NCBI GenBank assembly: GCA_964415465.1 | Contig: CAYQAL010000004.1 | Coordinates: 1-43,864, forward strand | Direction: 5' to 3' | Source: JAGOTP01 sp964415465 | GTDB lineage: Bacteria > Patescibacteriota > Patescibacteriia > 2-12-FULL-60-25 | DNA: 43,864 bases | Shown: positions 1 to 9,117 of the stretch, piece by piece | How the letters are laid out: every line of letters begins with the position of its first letter | Position numbering within the stretch: position 1 is the stretch's first letter | Position numbers and translations under genes: made by a program | Notes under the pieces: model-generated | Databases searched by the model: none | Seen by the model: only the letters and a program-made list of their open reading frames with translations | What the model was told of the DNA's origin: nothing

Positions 1-315
1 CGTTTGCGTCCGCATCATTTCCGCTTCACGGAGCCATCGTTTGAAATCGACATCTCGTGTGGTTTGTGTGGCGGAACAGGAAAAGACGCGGCTGGCGTGA
101 AGTGTCGTCTGTGTAAGCGTGGCTGGGTGGAGTTGGGTGGAGCTGGGATGATTCATCCAAACGTTATGCGCGCAGGTGGGATTGATCCAAACGAATACTC
201 TGGATTCGCCTTCGGCTGGGGTGTCGAGCGCACCTTCTCGATGAAAGAAGGATTGCAAATCGATGACCTTCGTAACATGTATAAAAATGATGTGCGCTTC
301 TTGCACCAGTTCTAG
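1..315 (+). CDS. pheS: Phenylalanine-tRNA ligase alpha subunit, C-terminal part (cut by window edge)
   Basis: C-terminal part of the catalytic alpha subunit of phenylalanyl-tRNA synthetase, which charges tRNA-Phe in the cytoplasm as an alpha2beta2 enzyme. The reading frame is open from base 1, so the real start lies outside the window. Visible family signatures are FRFTEPSFEID, the Cys-containing loop (CGLC then CRLC), a GGAGMIHPNV-type motif 3 entry, and the ATP-site stretch FGWGVERTFSMK, ending in the usual short tail. The two Cys pairs are common in bacterial PheS and may bind zinc. The stop is 2 nt before pheT, so the two subunits are co-transcribed and probably translationally coupled. 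Identification is very secure. Confidence 0.97.
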   Translation, partial: RLRPHHFRFTEPSFEIDISCGLCGGTGKDAAGVKCRLCKRGWVELGGAGMIHPNVMRAGGIDPNEYSGFAFGWGVERTFSMKEGLQIDDLRNMYKNDVRFLHQF

Positions 316-317
316 CT

Positions 318-2510
318 ATGAACCTGCTTACTTCCTACAAGTGGCTCCGTGAGTATGTCGACTGCGACCTGAGGCCAGAAGCGTTTGCGGCGCGTATTTC
401 GTTGTCTGGCCCAGCGGTAGAAAAAATCATCCCGCGTGATGCCAACTTTGAAAACATCGTGGTGGGAAAGATTTTGAAGGTTGAGGCGCATCCTCAGGCC
501 GATCGTTTGCGTGTTTTGTCGGTGGATGTGGGAGCTGGTGCGCCTATCCAGATTGTCTGTGGTGGTTCAAACGTCGCTGAGAATCAGTTTGTGGTCGTCG
601 CCTTGCTTGGTGCGCGTGTGAAATGGCACGGCGAAGGCGATCTCGTAACGATGGAGCTCACCAAGATCCGTGGCGTCGAAAGTCATGGGATGGTGTGTGG
701 AGCGGATGAAGTTGGGTTAAACGAAGCCTTTCCAAAAGGGGACGAGAAGGAGATTCTCGACTTAGGCCGCCATCTGCCCGCCGAACAGCTCACGCCAGGA
801 CGCCCAGTCGCTGATCTCTTGGGGTTGTCCGGAGATGTCGTCATGGACATTGAAGTCACGACCAATCGCCCAGATGCGATGTGTATCGTTGGGTTAGCGC
901 GTGAAGCGGGAGCGATCTTGAATCTGCCGTTCAAACAACCAACGCCAGCGGAGATCGAGCCACAGTCAGGCGCAAACGCATTGAATGTACAGGTAGAAGA
1001 TACGACGCGCTGTCCTCGGTACACGGCAGTTCGAATTGATGGCGTCACGAATGGCGAATCCCCTTGGTGGATGAAAGAACGGTTGCTCTCGGCAGGGCTT
1101 CGCCCAATTAGCCTCCTCGTCGATATTACGAACTACGTGATGCTCGAGATGGCACGACCGCTTCATGTCTTTGATGCGGCCAAGCTTGAAGGGAATCAGC
1201 TTCGTATTCGATCGGCTAAAGCCAAAGAAACGATGAAAGCCTTGGATGGAAAGGATTATACGCTTGAAGAGGGGATGCTCGTGATTGCTGACGCAAAACA
1301 GCCGGTTGCCGTCGCTGGTGTCATGGGCGGAGAAGCTACGGGAGTGACCGCTCAAACGACGTCGATCGTCTTCGAGTCTGCGGCATTCGATCCAGTCTCG
1401 ATTCGTCGTACGGCTCGTGCATTGAATCTCTACTCAGACTCTCAGTCTCTGTTTGAAAAAGGTTTGTCGACCGAAGCGCCGCTTGTTGGTTTACAGCGTG
1501 CCGTTGAATTGTGTCTTACGTTGGCGGGCGGAGCGGTCACGAGTCAGGTCTACGATTCCAAAACGACAGCCTACGTACCGAAGGAATACTCGATCTCGCT
1601 GAAACAAGCGCGTTCCCTGATTGGCGTTGATCTTCCAACCGACGAAATGGTCGGAACATTGGAGCGTTTGGGCTTTGTGGTGCGCGTTCAGAATGAATCC
1701 ATCGTTGCAACGGTTCCTTGGTGGCGTGATCACGATATTGAAGATGGGTGCGACTTAGTAGAAGAGATTGCGCGCGTACATGGCTACTCCAATTTGCCAT
1801 CGGTTTTTCCAGCCGGAATCTCGAGCCGTCCATCGGATGCGAACCTCGATTTCGAAGAGCGCTGTCGTGATATTGTGCTCGGCGCTGGTCTCACGGAGGT
1901 TTATAGCTATGCGTTCATCTCCGCTGATCAACTCAAAAAGACTGGGTACAGCACGAGCGATGCCTTGCGTTTACAAAACCCACTCGCAGCAGACCTCGAG
2001 TACATGCGTCCAAGTTTGCTGCCAGGTGTTCTTCAGGCGGTTCTCGATAACCAGGAGCGTGTCGTAGACCAAGGCTATTTTGAACTCGCAAATATCTTCA
2101 AGGCGCGCACGGCTGATCTGCCTGAAGAGAAGTCGATGTTNNNNNNNNNNNNNNNNNNNNNNNNNNNNNNNNNNNNNNNNNNNNNNNNNNNNNNNNNNNN
2201 NNNNNNNNNNNNNNNNNNNNNNNNNNNNNNNNNNNNNNNNTCGAAGCGTGACTTGGCTTTCGTTGTTGAAAAGACGGTGACCGTTGAACAGGTGACGGAG
2301 TTAGTTCAAAAAACCTCGAGTTTGCCTGTCCGGGTTGAATGGTTCGATACCTACGTTGGAAAAGGCGTCGCTGAAGGGAAGAAATCTCTGGCTTTCCACC
2401 TCACCTTCCAAGATCCTGCACGCACCTTGTCGACGGAAGAGGTCGAGGAGCAGGTGAAACGAGTGACGGAAGCGCTTGCAAAGAACCTTCGCGCCGAGAT
2501 TCGAGCATAA
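318..2510 (+). CDS. pheT: Phenylalanine-tRNA ligase beta subunit, interrupted by assembly gap
   Basis: Beta subunit of phenylalanyl-tRNA synthetase, carrying tRNA-binding and editing modules. In order: an N-terminal domain with an EMAP-like tRNA-binding fold (GKILKVEAHPQADRLRV, about residues 48-65), the B3/B4 editing region, a B5 domain around residues 410-480 ending in VPWWRDHDIE, the catalytic-like core (EEIARVHGY), and a C-terminal ferredoxin-fold anticodon-binding domain (KRDLAFVVE... KGVAEGKKSLAF). A run of exactly 100 N replaces the part between core and C-terminal domain, and the frame happens to stay open across it. As written it encodes 730 residues, shorter than the usual 780-800, so the gap is probably larger than 100 bp. 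ATG at 318 follows pheS by 2 nt with no SD. Confidence 0.96.
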   Translation: MNLLTSYKWLREYVDCDLRPEAFAARISLSGPAVEKIIPRDANFENIVVGKILKVEAHPQADRLRVLSVDVGAGAPIQIVCGGSNVAENQFVVVALLGARVKWHGEGDLVTMELTKIRGVESHGMVCGADEVGLNEAFPKGDEKEILDLGRHLPAEQLTPGRPVADLLGLSGDVVMDIEVTTNRPDAMCIVGLAREAGAILNLPFKQPTPAEIEPQSGANALNVQVEDTTRCPRYTAVRIDGVTNGESPWWMKERLLSAGLRPISLLVDITNYVMLEMARPLHVFDAAKLEGNQLRIRSAKAKETMKALDGKDYTLEEGMLVIADAKQPVAVAGVMGGEATGVTAQTTSIVFESAAFDPVSIRRTARALNLYSDSQSLFEKGLSTEAPLVGLQRAVELCLTLAGGAVTSQVYDSKTTAYVPKEYSISLKQARSLIGVDLPTDEMVGTLERLGFVVRVQNESIVATVPWWRDHDIEDGCDLVEEIARVHGYSNLPSVFPAGISSRPSDANLDFEERCRDIVLGAGLTEVYSYAFISADQLKKTGYSTSDALRLQNPLAADLEYMRPSLLPGVLQAVLDNQERVVDQGYFELANIFKARTADLPEEKSMXXXXXXXXXXXXXXXXXXXXXXXXXXXXXXXXXXSKRDLAFVVEKTVTVEQVTELVQKTSSLPVRVEWFDTYVGKGVAEGKKSLAFHLTFQDPARTLSTEEVEEQVKRVTEALAKNLRAEIRA
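2141..2240. other. Scaffold gap of 100 N inside pheT
   Basis: Exactly 100 consecutive N bases, the conventional placeholder for a gap of unknown size. The flanking pheT parts correspond to the end of the catalytic-like core and the start of the anticodon-binding domain. In family members these are separated by roughly 110 residues, more than the 33-34 codons allowed here. Confidence 0.99.
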
Positions 2511-2524
2511 GCATATTATCAATT

Positions 2525-2580
2525 AGAAAACAGTCCTCTGATTTATTCAGGGGATTGTTTTCTATAGTTGTTGTTTTTTT
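2525..2580 (+). terminator. Rho-independent-type terminator after pheST
   Basis: A near-perfect hairpin with arms AGAAAACAGTCCTCTGA and TCAGGGGATTGTTTTCT (2525-2563) and a short TTTAT loop, followed by a T-rich stretch ending in seven or more T at 2574-2580. It lies 14 nt after the pheT stop. Confidence 0.85.
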
Positions 2581-2588
2581 GCTACACT
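2580..2588 (+). promoter_or_regulatory. Extended -10 promoter of the 2596 gene, leaderless type
   Basis: An extended -10 element (TGC then TACACT, 2580-2588) ends 7 nt before the ATG at 2596, so transcription should start at or next to the start codon. No convincing -35 hexamer is seen; the upstream sequence is the terminator T-tract. Confidence 0.55.
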
Positions 2589-2595
2589 ACATTGT

Positions 2596-3660
2596 ATGAA
2601 CAAGCCCCTCGTACTTTTTTTGATATCTGCTACCCTGCTGCTATTCAGTCAATCTGTCGCGGCCGCCAGTTTTGATACATTTCACTTAACGAAATCTGTT
2701 CTTAATTCAGAATGGAATAAAGGCTTACCTGCGGAAACGACTCTTGAAACGTTCGCGAGCTGCGGAGAAGAGACCTATTCTGTTTGGAAAACCTTTAAAA
2801 CGAACCAATATCATCTAAAAGTCGACTCAATCAAAGCGCGCCGCACGAAACAAAATGCCTTTAAAGGTGCGAACTTTGAGCTCACACCTCAGCTTGTGTG
2901 TGACGGAGGGAAAATGTACCTCATTCGGAATGATCTTGTGATAGCTTCACGGCTTTTCCGTGTGACACCAGGTCTTTCGCTTGCACTCATCGCTCAATCA
3001 AAAGAAAAAGACAATTTCTTTGCTTCAAACTTAGTCGCGCCCATCTTTTATGGACAGAGGCAGACACCCGGAAAGCTTCTCTCTTCTGGGTCGGACGCGC
3101 CTATTATCGGCAGTAGCCAGATTCGTCTGTATAATAAGCAAGGACAGGAGACGTCTGTGAACCCGCCTTGGTTTAAGGATATTGTTAAGGATTATCCAAT
3201 CGACAAGTATGTTCGGCTTCTCTTTTTCAAAACGCCAACTGGTATTCGGGTGCAGGAAGAGCTTGAAGATAAAAATCAGCCCGGATTGATTCTTACCCCT
3301 GAAACAAAGCGGAGCGTGGCATACTATGATCGCGCCACTGATGCCACCTCCTACACTCCTGTTCCGGTGGCTGCACTGAGTTGTGAAGAAAAAGTCAGCG
3401 CATTGACGGAAGTCACAGACGCGAACACGCTAGTGTTCAGCCTGAAAAATCTTATTTCAGCTGAGCCGGACACTGCATGTCTTGGGAGTTCTTCGACCGC
3501 CAAAAAATGGCTCATTCATGTTATTCCGAATCAGGCCGCCTATCTCTCTCGGTCTACGGTTGAACAAATTCGGATTTCAGATTCGCAGTACCGTGTGATC
3601 TTTGCTACTCGCACCAGCGATGGGAAATATTCCCTACAACGAGCAGATATTAAGTTTTAG
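2596..3660 (+). CDS. Exported protein of unknown function
   Basis: I do not recognise a family for this 354-residue protein. It starts with a typical Sec signal peptide: Lys at position 3, a hydrophobic core LVLFLISATLLLF, and a likely cleavage after SVAAA near residue 24. The mature part is mixed alpha/beta with no further membrane segment. It holds four scattered Cys (in SCGEE, LVCDGG, LSCEEK and ACLGSS), which could form disulfides outside the membrane. ATG at 2596 was chosen because it begins the signal peptide and lies 7 nt after an extended -10 element. It is followed after 25 nt by a small membrane-protein gene on the same strand. Function unknown. Confidence 0.85.
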   Translation: MNKPLVLFLISATLLLFSQSVAAASFDTFHLTKSVLNSEWNKGLPAETTLETFASCGEETYSVWKTFKTNQYHLKVDSIKARRTKQNAFKGANFELTPQLVCDGGKMYLIRNDLVIASRLFRVTPGLSLALIAQSKEKDNFFASNLVAPIFYGQRQTPGKLLSSGSDAPIIGSSQIRLYNKQGQETSVNPPWFKDIVKDYPIDKYVRLLFFKTPTGIRVQEELEDKNQPGLILTPETKRSVAYYDRATDATSYTPVPVAALSCEEKVSALTEVTDANTLVFSLKNLISAEPDTACLGSSSTAKKWLIHVIPNQAAYLSRSTVEQIRISDSQYRVIFATRTSDGKYSLQRADIKF

Positions 3661-3685
3661 TAATACCTCCATCTCTATCATCTCT

Positions 3686-4009
3686 ATGTACCTTACCCCT
3701 CAAGATATCTGGTATATCGTGGCCAGTATTTGTTTGGTGGCAATCACGATTTTCTTGTGTTTAGTCCTTTATCGGTTGCTCCGAGTTATTCGCCAAGCGG
3801 ATGAGATCGTCGCCACCACGCGTGAAAAGGTAGCATTGGTCGAAGAAACCGTAGAAAACTTGGTAGAACGTTTCACGACGTTGTCCGGTTACGCGTCGCT
3901 CGTAAGCGAAGGGGGAAAGAAGTTGCTTTCGCTCGTGGGAGATCGTGGATCGGCTTCAAAGAAATCGCGAAAAAAGGTCTTAGAAGACGAGGCGGAAGAC
4001 GAAGCGTAA
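3686..4009 (+). CDS. Small membrane-anchored coiled-coil protein
   Basis: A protein of 107 residues with one N-terminal membrane segment (about residues 8-29, IWYIVASICLVAITIFLCLV). It continues with a charged helical stretch of coiled-coil character (DEIVATTREKVALVEETVENLVERF) and ends in a Lys- then Glu/Asp-rich tail. The layout resembles DUF948-like small proteins, but I cannot assign it. Start ATG 3686 gives the membrane segment directly; a longer frame upstream overlaps the preceding gene and adds nothing recognisable. A TATCAT hexamer lies 4 nt before the ATG. A strong terminator follows at 4028-4059. Probable role at the cell envelope, unproven. Confidence 0.75.
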   Translation: MYLTPQDIWYIVASICLVAITIFLCLVLYRLLRVIRQADEIVATTREKVALVEETVENLVERFTTLSGYASLVSEGGKKLLSLVGDRGSASKKSRKKVLEDEAEDEA

Positions 4010-4027
4010 TCTGAGTTCCCTCTTAAA

Positions 4028-4059
4028 CGAAAAAAGCCCATTAATGTGGGCTTTTTTCG
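4028..4059 (+). terminator. Strong intrinsic terminator (possibly bidirectional)
   Basis: Perfect inverted repeat with arms CGAAAAAAGCCCA and TGGGCTTTTTTCG (4028-4040 and 4047-4059) around a 6-nt loop. The T-run in the 3' arm on plus, and the matching A-run on the other side, would let it act in both directions. It separates the 3686 gene from dnaE. Confidence 0.9.
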
Positions 4060-4063
4060 TCCA

Positions 4064-4092
4064 TTGCCCCAGGGCGTCCGGACGGGTACGAT
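4064..4092 (+). promoter_or_regulatory. dnaE promoter, leaderless type
   Basis: A -35-like TTGCCC (4064-4069), a 17-bp spacer and TACGAT (4087-4092). The -10 ends 7 nt before the chosen dnaE ATG at 4100, which supports that start over the longer frame beginning at 4046 inside the terminator. Confidence 0.55.
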
Positions 4093-4099
4093 CCGGGCT

Positions 4100-7000
4100 A
4101 TGCCGTCGCCATTTGTTCACCTTCATGCTCATTCGATGTATTCGCTCCATGACGCCATTGGCGACGTGGACGAAATTGTCGAACACGCGAAAGAGTTAGG
4201 CTACGACGCGATCGCGCTCACTGATCACTCCGCCATGTATGGCGTGGTGGAGTTCTATGAAGCGGCGAAAAAGGGAGGGATTAAAGCGATCTTGGGAGTA
4301 GAGGTAGCCGTCGCAGCGCACAAGCACACCGATAAACGTGCCGGTATCGACAACCGTGTCTCGCACCTCACGCTCCTCGCTGAAACCAACGAGGGCTACC
4401 AGAACCTGCTGAAGCTGGTCTCAATTTCGTACCTGGATGGGTTCTACTACGTTCCACGTATCGATAAAGACTTGCTCAAGCAGCACGGTCAGGGCTTGAT
4501 CGTTCTGTCTGGTTGTATGAAGGGGGATATTCCAAAAGCCTGTCAGGCGCATGATTTGGAAAAAGCGCGCGAGTTGATCCAAGGATACAAAGAGGCGGTG
4601 GGAGAAAACAACTTCTTTTTGGAGCTCGTGCATCACCCGGAATCGCCGACGCAGACCGAGATCAACGAGTTCTTAGTTCAGCTCTCAGAAGAGACCAAGA
4701 CACCGATTGTTGCGACGAAAGACGTCCACTATCTTCACGCGGATGATCGTGAGGCCCAGGACGTGCTGGTGTGTATTCACGATGGAAAGCTCTTGTCGGA
4801 CCAGAATCGTCCTTCAAGTTCTACGATGGACCTATCCATGTCTTCGCCGGAGGAAATGGTGGAAGCGTTCAAGGACCATCCAGAAGCGATCGAGAACACG
4901 CGTAAGATTGCTGATCGTTGCAATGTAGAGCTGACGCTTGGAAAAAATCACTTGCCACAATTCGAAGTGCCAGAAGGCATGACGGATAATAGCTATTTGC
5001 GTGAGCTGTGTGAGAAGGGGCTCGTCTGGCGGTATCCGGACCCAGAAAAATACAAAGAAGCCAAGGAGCGCATGGAGTTCGAGCTGGCAACGATTGAACG
5101 CATGGGGTTTGCAGCTTACTTCTTGATCGTGCAGGACTACATCGTCTGGGCGAAAGAGCATGGCGTCATCGTAGGTCCGGGTCGTGGATCGGCGGCCGGG
5201 TCGGTCGTGGCCTATGCCTTGAACATCACGAACCTCGATCCGCTTCGCTACGGACTCCTCTTCGAGCGCTTCCTGAACCCAGATCGTATTTCGATGCCAG
5301 ATATCGATACCGACTTCGACGATGTGAAGCGTATCGACGTGATTAAGTACGTGACAGAGAAGTACGGCCTCGATCGTGTTGCTGGTATTATCACCTTCGG
5401 AACGATGGCGGCCCGTGCGGCGGTGCGCGACGTGGGGCGCGTCTTGGGGTTGCCGTATGCCGATGTGGATCGTATTTCAAAAGTCGTACCGCCACCCGTG
5501 CAGGGAAAGCACATTCCACTCGAGACTTCTATCAAGGAGGCGCCTGAGCTCCGCGCCATGTATGAGACCGATCCGCGCGTAAAGCGTCTCATCGATCTCG
5601 CGATTAAGCTCGAAGGAACCACGCGCCATGCCTCGCAGCACGCCTGTGGCATTGTGATCACGCCAGAGCCGCTGGTTGAGTTCTCCGCCATGCAGAAGGC
5701 GCAAGGCGGCGACGTCGATCGTGTCGTGCAATATGCGGGTCATTCGGCTGAAGCGATCGGGCTCCTCAAGATGGACTTCTTGGGTCTGTCTAACTTGTCG
5801 ATCATTCGTGATTGTTTGTCGATCGTGGAGGCGGTATACGGCGATATCATCAAGATTGATGAAATTCCGCTGGATGACGCCCGAACCTTCGAGTTGCTTG
5901 GTCGTGGTGATACCACGGGTGTCTTCCAGCTTGAATCGGAGGGCATGAAGAAGTACATCCGTGAACTCAAGCCCACGATGATCGAAGACATCATCGCGAT
6001 GGTGGCCTTGTACCGCCCAGGTCCGATGCAGTTCATCGAGTCATTTATTGCGCGTAAACATGGTCGCGAAAAGATTCGGTACATGCATCCGCTCACCGAG
6101 AGCGCGCTTCGGAACACCTACGGCATCCCGGTGTACCAAGAGCAAGTCATGCAAGTGTCGAAAGACATGGCCGGGTTTACGCCGGGAGAAGCTGACACGC
6201 TTCGCAAAGCCATGGGAAAGAAGATCGCCAAGCTCATGGCGGAGCTGAAAGTGAAATTTATTGATGGTTCCGTAAAAAATGGCGTGGAGCGCGAAACGGC
6301 GGCAGCGATTTTCCAACAGTTCGAAGAATTTGCGGCCTACGGTTTCAATAAGTCGCACGCCGCTTGTTATGCGTTGATTGCGTATCAAACCGCCTACCTC
6401 AAGAGTCGCTACCCGGACGCCTTCATGGCGGCGCTTCTGAATTCTGACTGTCAGAATATCGACCGTATCACGATTGAGGTTGACGAGTGTCGCCGCATGG
6501 GGTTGCCGGTCTTGTCGCCGGACGTGAACGAATCATTTGCGCGGTTTAGCGTCATCAAAGGCAAGAATACGCTCCGCTTTGGTCTTCTTGCGATTAAAGG
6601 GTTGGGAGAGGACATCGCTGAGTTCGTCATTAAGGAGCGCAAGGCGAATGGTCCATACAAAGACTTGGCTGATTTCGTGCGACGCATGAACCACAAGTCG
6701 TTCAACCGACGCTCGCTTGAAGTCTTTATTCGCTCTGGGGCGCTGGATCGTTTTGGAGATCGTAACCAGCTCTATTTCAACGTCGAAACAATTCTCGAAT
6801 ACCACAAGCGTCACGCTCAGGAGTCGAGTTCCGGGCAATTCAACCTCTTTTCGGCCTCGGATACTGCTTCGAACGCCGCGATTCAGCTTCGTCCGGCGCC
6901 TCCCGCTGTACAACGCGACTGCTTGAAGTGGGAGAAAGAGTTACTTGGCCTGTACCTGTCAGCGCATCCGTTTGATGAATTCAGTCAGCGCTTGAACCAC

Positions 7001-7648
7001 TTCTGCGTTCCCGTTCACCAAGTTGCCCAAAAAGGCCCAGAGATGAAGCGTCGCAAAGAGAAATCGATCCGTATTGCCGGACTTGTGACGACCGCGAAAA
7101 AGATCGCTACCAAAGCCAACGAGCCGATGGCCTTCTTGAAGGTGGAGGATCTCACGGGTGATATCGAAGTCGTCGTCTTCCCACGCACGTATAAAGAAAA
7201 GCCGGAAGTGTGGGAGGCGGATAAAATCCTCGTGGTGAGCGGAAGACCTCAAGAAAAAGATGGCGAGTGGAAGATCTTGGCGGAAACAGCCTATGAAGTC
7301 ACCTCTGAAAACATCGACATGATTGAAGAGGCGACACGGGGAGGGGTTGTGTCGATCGTGGAGGAAGAGTCAGAGGCTTTGAAGAAAGACCTCGCCGAAA
7401 CAAACGTACGTTCCCGTCAGATTCAAGCAGTAACGCTGACGCTACGTGCCCAGCTCCCAGAGACCATTCTCCTCACCCTGCGCGGAATCCTCGATAAGTA
7501 TCCAGGGCAATATAACGTCTATTTCGCTATCGAGAACCCAGGAGGTAAACAAAAGATTCTTTCCTCGTATCGCATCGCCTTCAATGACTTGATCGCGAAA
7601 GAGGTGGAAGGGATTCTTGGGGCTGACACTGTTAAAGCGGAAGTATAG
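4100..7648 (+). CDS. dnaE: DNA polymerase III subunit alpha
   Basis: Replicative DNA polymerase, 1182 residues, normal for bacterial DnaE. Domains in order: an N-terminal PHP domain (HLHAHSMYS at residues 7-15, ALTDHSAMYG, GVEV, TKDVHYL), the palm and fingers with GPGRGSAAGS and the catalytic aspartates in PDIDTDFDD (around residues 401-405), the helix-hairpin-helix region, an OB-fold (IRIAGLVTTAKKI...) and a small C-terminal domain. The PHP metal ligands look intact, unlike in E. coli DnaE, so intrinsic proofreading is possible. The gene stands alone between a terminator and a long hairpin element. ATG 4100 is set by the PHP N-terminus and the -10 box 7 nt upstream. Confidence 0.97.
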   Translation: MPSPFVHLHAHSMYSLHDAIGDVDEIVEHAKELGYDAIALTDHSAMYGVVEFYEAAKKGGIKAILGVEVAVAAHKHTDKRAGIDNRVSHLTLLAETNEGYQNLLKLVSISYLDGFYYVPRIDKDLLKQHGQGLIVLSGCMKGDIPKACQAHDLEKARELIQGYKEAVGENNFFLELVHHPESPTQTEINEFLVQLSEETKTPIVATKDVHYLHADDREAQDVLVCIHDGKLLSDQNRPSSSTMDLSMSSPEEMVEAFKDHPEAIENTRKIADRCNVELTLGKNHLPQFEVPEGMTDNSYLRELCEKGLVWRYPDPEKYKEAKERMEFELATIERMGFAAYFLIVQDYIVWAKEHGVIVGPGRGSAAGSVVAYALNITNLDPLRYGLLFERFLNPDRISMPDIDTDFDDVKRIDVIKYVTEKYGLDRVAGIITFGTMAARAAVRDVGRVLGLPYADVDRISKVVPPPVQGKHIPLETSIKEAPELRAMYETDPRVKRLIDLAIKLEGTTRHASQHACGIVITPEPLVEFSAMQKAQGGDVDRVVQYAGHSAEAIGLLKMDFLGLSNLSIIRDCLSIVEAVYGDIIKIDEIPLDDARTFELLGRGDTTGVFQLESEGMKKYIRELKPTMIEDIIAMVALYRPGPMQFIESFIARKHGREKIRYMHPLTESALRNTYGIPVYQEQVMQVSKDMAGFTPGEADTLRKAMGKKIAKLMAELKVKFIDGSVKNGVERETAAAIFQQFEEFAAYGFNKSHAACYALIAYQTAYLKSRYPDAFMAALLNSDCQNIDRITIEVDECRRMGLPVLSPDVNESFARFSVIKGKNTLRFGLLAIKGLGEDIAEFVIKERKANGPYKDLADFVRRMNHKSFNRRSLEVFIRSGALDRFGDRNQLYFNVETILEYHKRHAQESSSGQFNLFSASDTASNAAIQLRPAPPAVQRDCLKWEKELLGLYLSAHPFDEFSQRLNHFCVPVHQVAQKGPEMKRRKEKSIRIAGLVTTAKKIATKANEPMAFLKVEDLTGDIEVVVFPRTYKEKPEVWEADKILVVSGRPQEKDGEWKILAETAYEVTSENIDMIEEATRGGVVSIVEEESEALKKDLAETNVRSRQIQAVTLTLRAQLPETILLTLRGILDKYPGQYNVYFAIENPGGKQKILSSYRIAFNDLIAKEVEGILGADTVKAEV

Positions 7649-7654
7649 TCAGTT

Positions 7655-7744
7655 AGAGCAGAAAGAAGAGTTGTTCGACTGACGAGACCATCCGTGTTGC
7701 GGAGCAACTTGTTGAGGAAGGAGAGCAACTCTTCTTTCTGCTCT
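7655..7744. repeat. Long-hairpin intergenic element, copy 1
   Basis: Perfect 19-bp inverted repeat, AGAGCAGAAAGAAGAGTTG (7655-7673) and its complement (7726-7744), around a 52-nt loop. The loop read on the minus strand is homologous to the core of the element at 13823-13910 (shared CTCTCC, TCCTCAACAAG and a GCTYCGC...AACAC block). It contains a small apical hairpin GTTGC-TCC-GCAAC. It fills the gap between dnaE and the next gene and lacks a T-tract, so it is not a standard terminator. It may be an RNase III-type processing site or small structured RNA. Confidence 0.8.
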
Positions 7745-7754
7745 CCCCAGCTGA

Positions 7755-7760
7755 TATACT
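7755..7760 (+). promoter_or_regulatory. -10 box TATACT, leaderless start of the beta-CASP gene
   Basis: TATACT at 7755-7760 ends 7 nt before ATG 7768. The expected -35 position falls in the 3' arm of the long hairpin and matches poorly. Confidence 0.55.
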
Positions 7761-7767
7761 TGGTGTC

Positions 7768-9117
7768 ATGAAGCTTACGTTCCTTGGTGCCGCCCGCGAG
7801 GTGACTGGTTCGTGCTACCTCATCGAAACAAACAAAACCCGCATTCTGGTCGATTGTGGCATGTTCCAGGGGTGCGAGTTTTGCGAAGCACGCAACTTTG
7901 AAGAGGTCTTTATCCAGCCCGCTACGATTGACGCGGTATTCATTACACACGCCCACCTCGATCACACGGGGCGTTTGCCGCGTCTCATCAAACAGGGGTT
8001 CAAAGGCAAGATCTACGCTACGGCCCCAACCATTGATTTGATGAAGCTCGTGTTGGAGGATGCGTTTCACATCATGGAAGAAAACCATCGTCGGAATGCT
8101 CGACCGATGCTTTACGAAGAACAGGACATGGTACAGGTGTTGAAGCGTTGTGTGCCCGCTGAATATAGCCACTCGGTTCGCATGGGGGATTTGATGGTCC
8201 GTTTTCGCGATGCAGGCCACATCTTCGGCAGCGCCTTTATTGAAATTCGTGAACAAGGTGGGGCGAAGCTCGCGTTCTCAGGTGATCTTGGAAATACCCA
8301 TGTGCCGATTCTTCGTGCCACGGCCCAGCTTTCCGACATGGACGCCGTGGTCATGGAATCAACCTACGGTAACCGCATTCATGAAGACGAATCTTCACGA
8401 AGCGACAAGCTGCATGAACTTATTCAGGGAACGGTCAAGCAGGGGGGAGTGCTCTTGATTCCTGCGTTTGCTATTGAACGCACACAGCAGTTGCTCTACG
8501 AATTGAACGAGTTGGTTCAAAAAAAGCGCCTACCCAAGGTCGACGTCTATTTGGATAGTCCGATGGCCATTCGTGCTACGCGGGTGATTAAAAGCTATCC
8601 GGAGTACTACGATCCAGAAGCGATGCGGAAGGTAAACGCCGGCGACGACCTCTTTGATTTCGAAGGCTTGCACCTCTGTGAAGCGCGTGACGATTCAAAG
8701 CAGATCAACTTTGTTCCACCGCCTAAGATCATCATTTCTGGTGCTGGAATGATGAATGGGGGGCGCATTTTGCATCACTTGGTGCGTTATTTAGGAAACC
8801 CAAAAAATACAGTTCTGATTATCGGCTACCAGGCACAGGGGACACTAGGGCGAAAACTCTATACGGGAGAAAAAGTGGTGGAGGTGTTAGGCGAGCGAAT
8901 CCAAGTGCGTGCCTCGATCAAGAGTATCGGTGCGTATAGCGCTCACGCCGACCAGCCAACGCTCATAAACTGGATTCGTTCAGCGCCCACCTTGCCAAAA
9001 CGCGTTTTTTGCACGCATGGAGAAGAGGGTACGGCGATTGGGCTCGCAACACGTATTACGGAAGAGCTAGGGATCCAAGCGCATGCCCCACGTTTGGCCG
9101 AATCAGTTGAACTTTAG
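7768..9117 (+). CDS. Metallo-beta-lactamase/beta-CASP family RNA hydrolase
   Basis: A 449-residue member of the beta-CASP metallo-beta-lactamase family (CPSF-like, YSH1-type), zinc-dependent nucleases that process or degrade RNA. Visible: metal motif HAHLDH at residues 61-66, a second His region (DAGHIFGSA), the Asp of FSGDLGN, beta-CASP motifs PAFAIERTQQ and SGAGMMNGGRI, and the C-terminal His of YSAHADQ followed by CTHGEEG. Length and motif order match stand-alone bacterial and archaeal members; no KH domains are seen. ATG 7768 starts the conserved first strand (LTFLGAAREVTGS). Its stop overlaps the stop of the convergent nudix gene by 4 nt. Confidence 0.92.
   Translation: MKLTFLGAAREVTGSCYLIETNKTRILVDCGMFQGCEFCEARNFEEVFIQPATIDAVFITHAHLDHTGRLPRLIKQGFKGKIYATAPTIDLMKLVLEDAFHIMEENHRRNARPMLYEEQDMVQVLKRCVPAEYSHSVRMGDLMVRFRDAGHIFGSAFIEIREQGGAKLAFSGDLGNTHVPILRATAQLSDMDAVVMESTYGNRIHEDESSRSDKLHELIQGTVKQGGVLLIPAFAIERTQQLLYELNELVQKKRLPKVDVYLDSPMAIRATRVIKSYPEYYDPEAMRKVNAGDDLFDFEGLHLCEARDDSKQINFVPPPKIIISGAGMMNGGRILHHLVRYLGNPKNTVLIIGYQAQGTLGRKLYTGEKVVEVLGERIQVRASIKSIGAYSAHADQPTLINWIRSAPTLPKRVFCTHGEEGTAIGLATRITEELGIQAHAPRLAESVEL

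Noticed and set aside
683..1355. Long antisense open frames over pheT and other essential genes
   Set aside because: They are shadows of strongly conserved genes in other frames, with no recognisable domain or start context.
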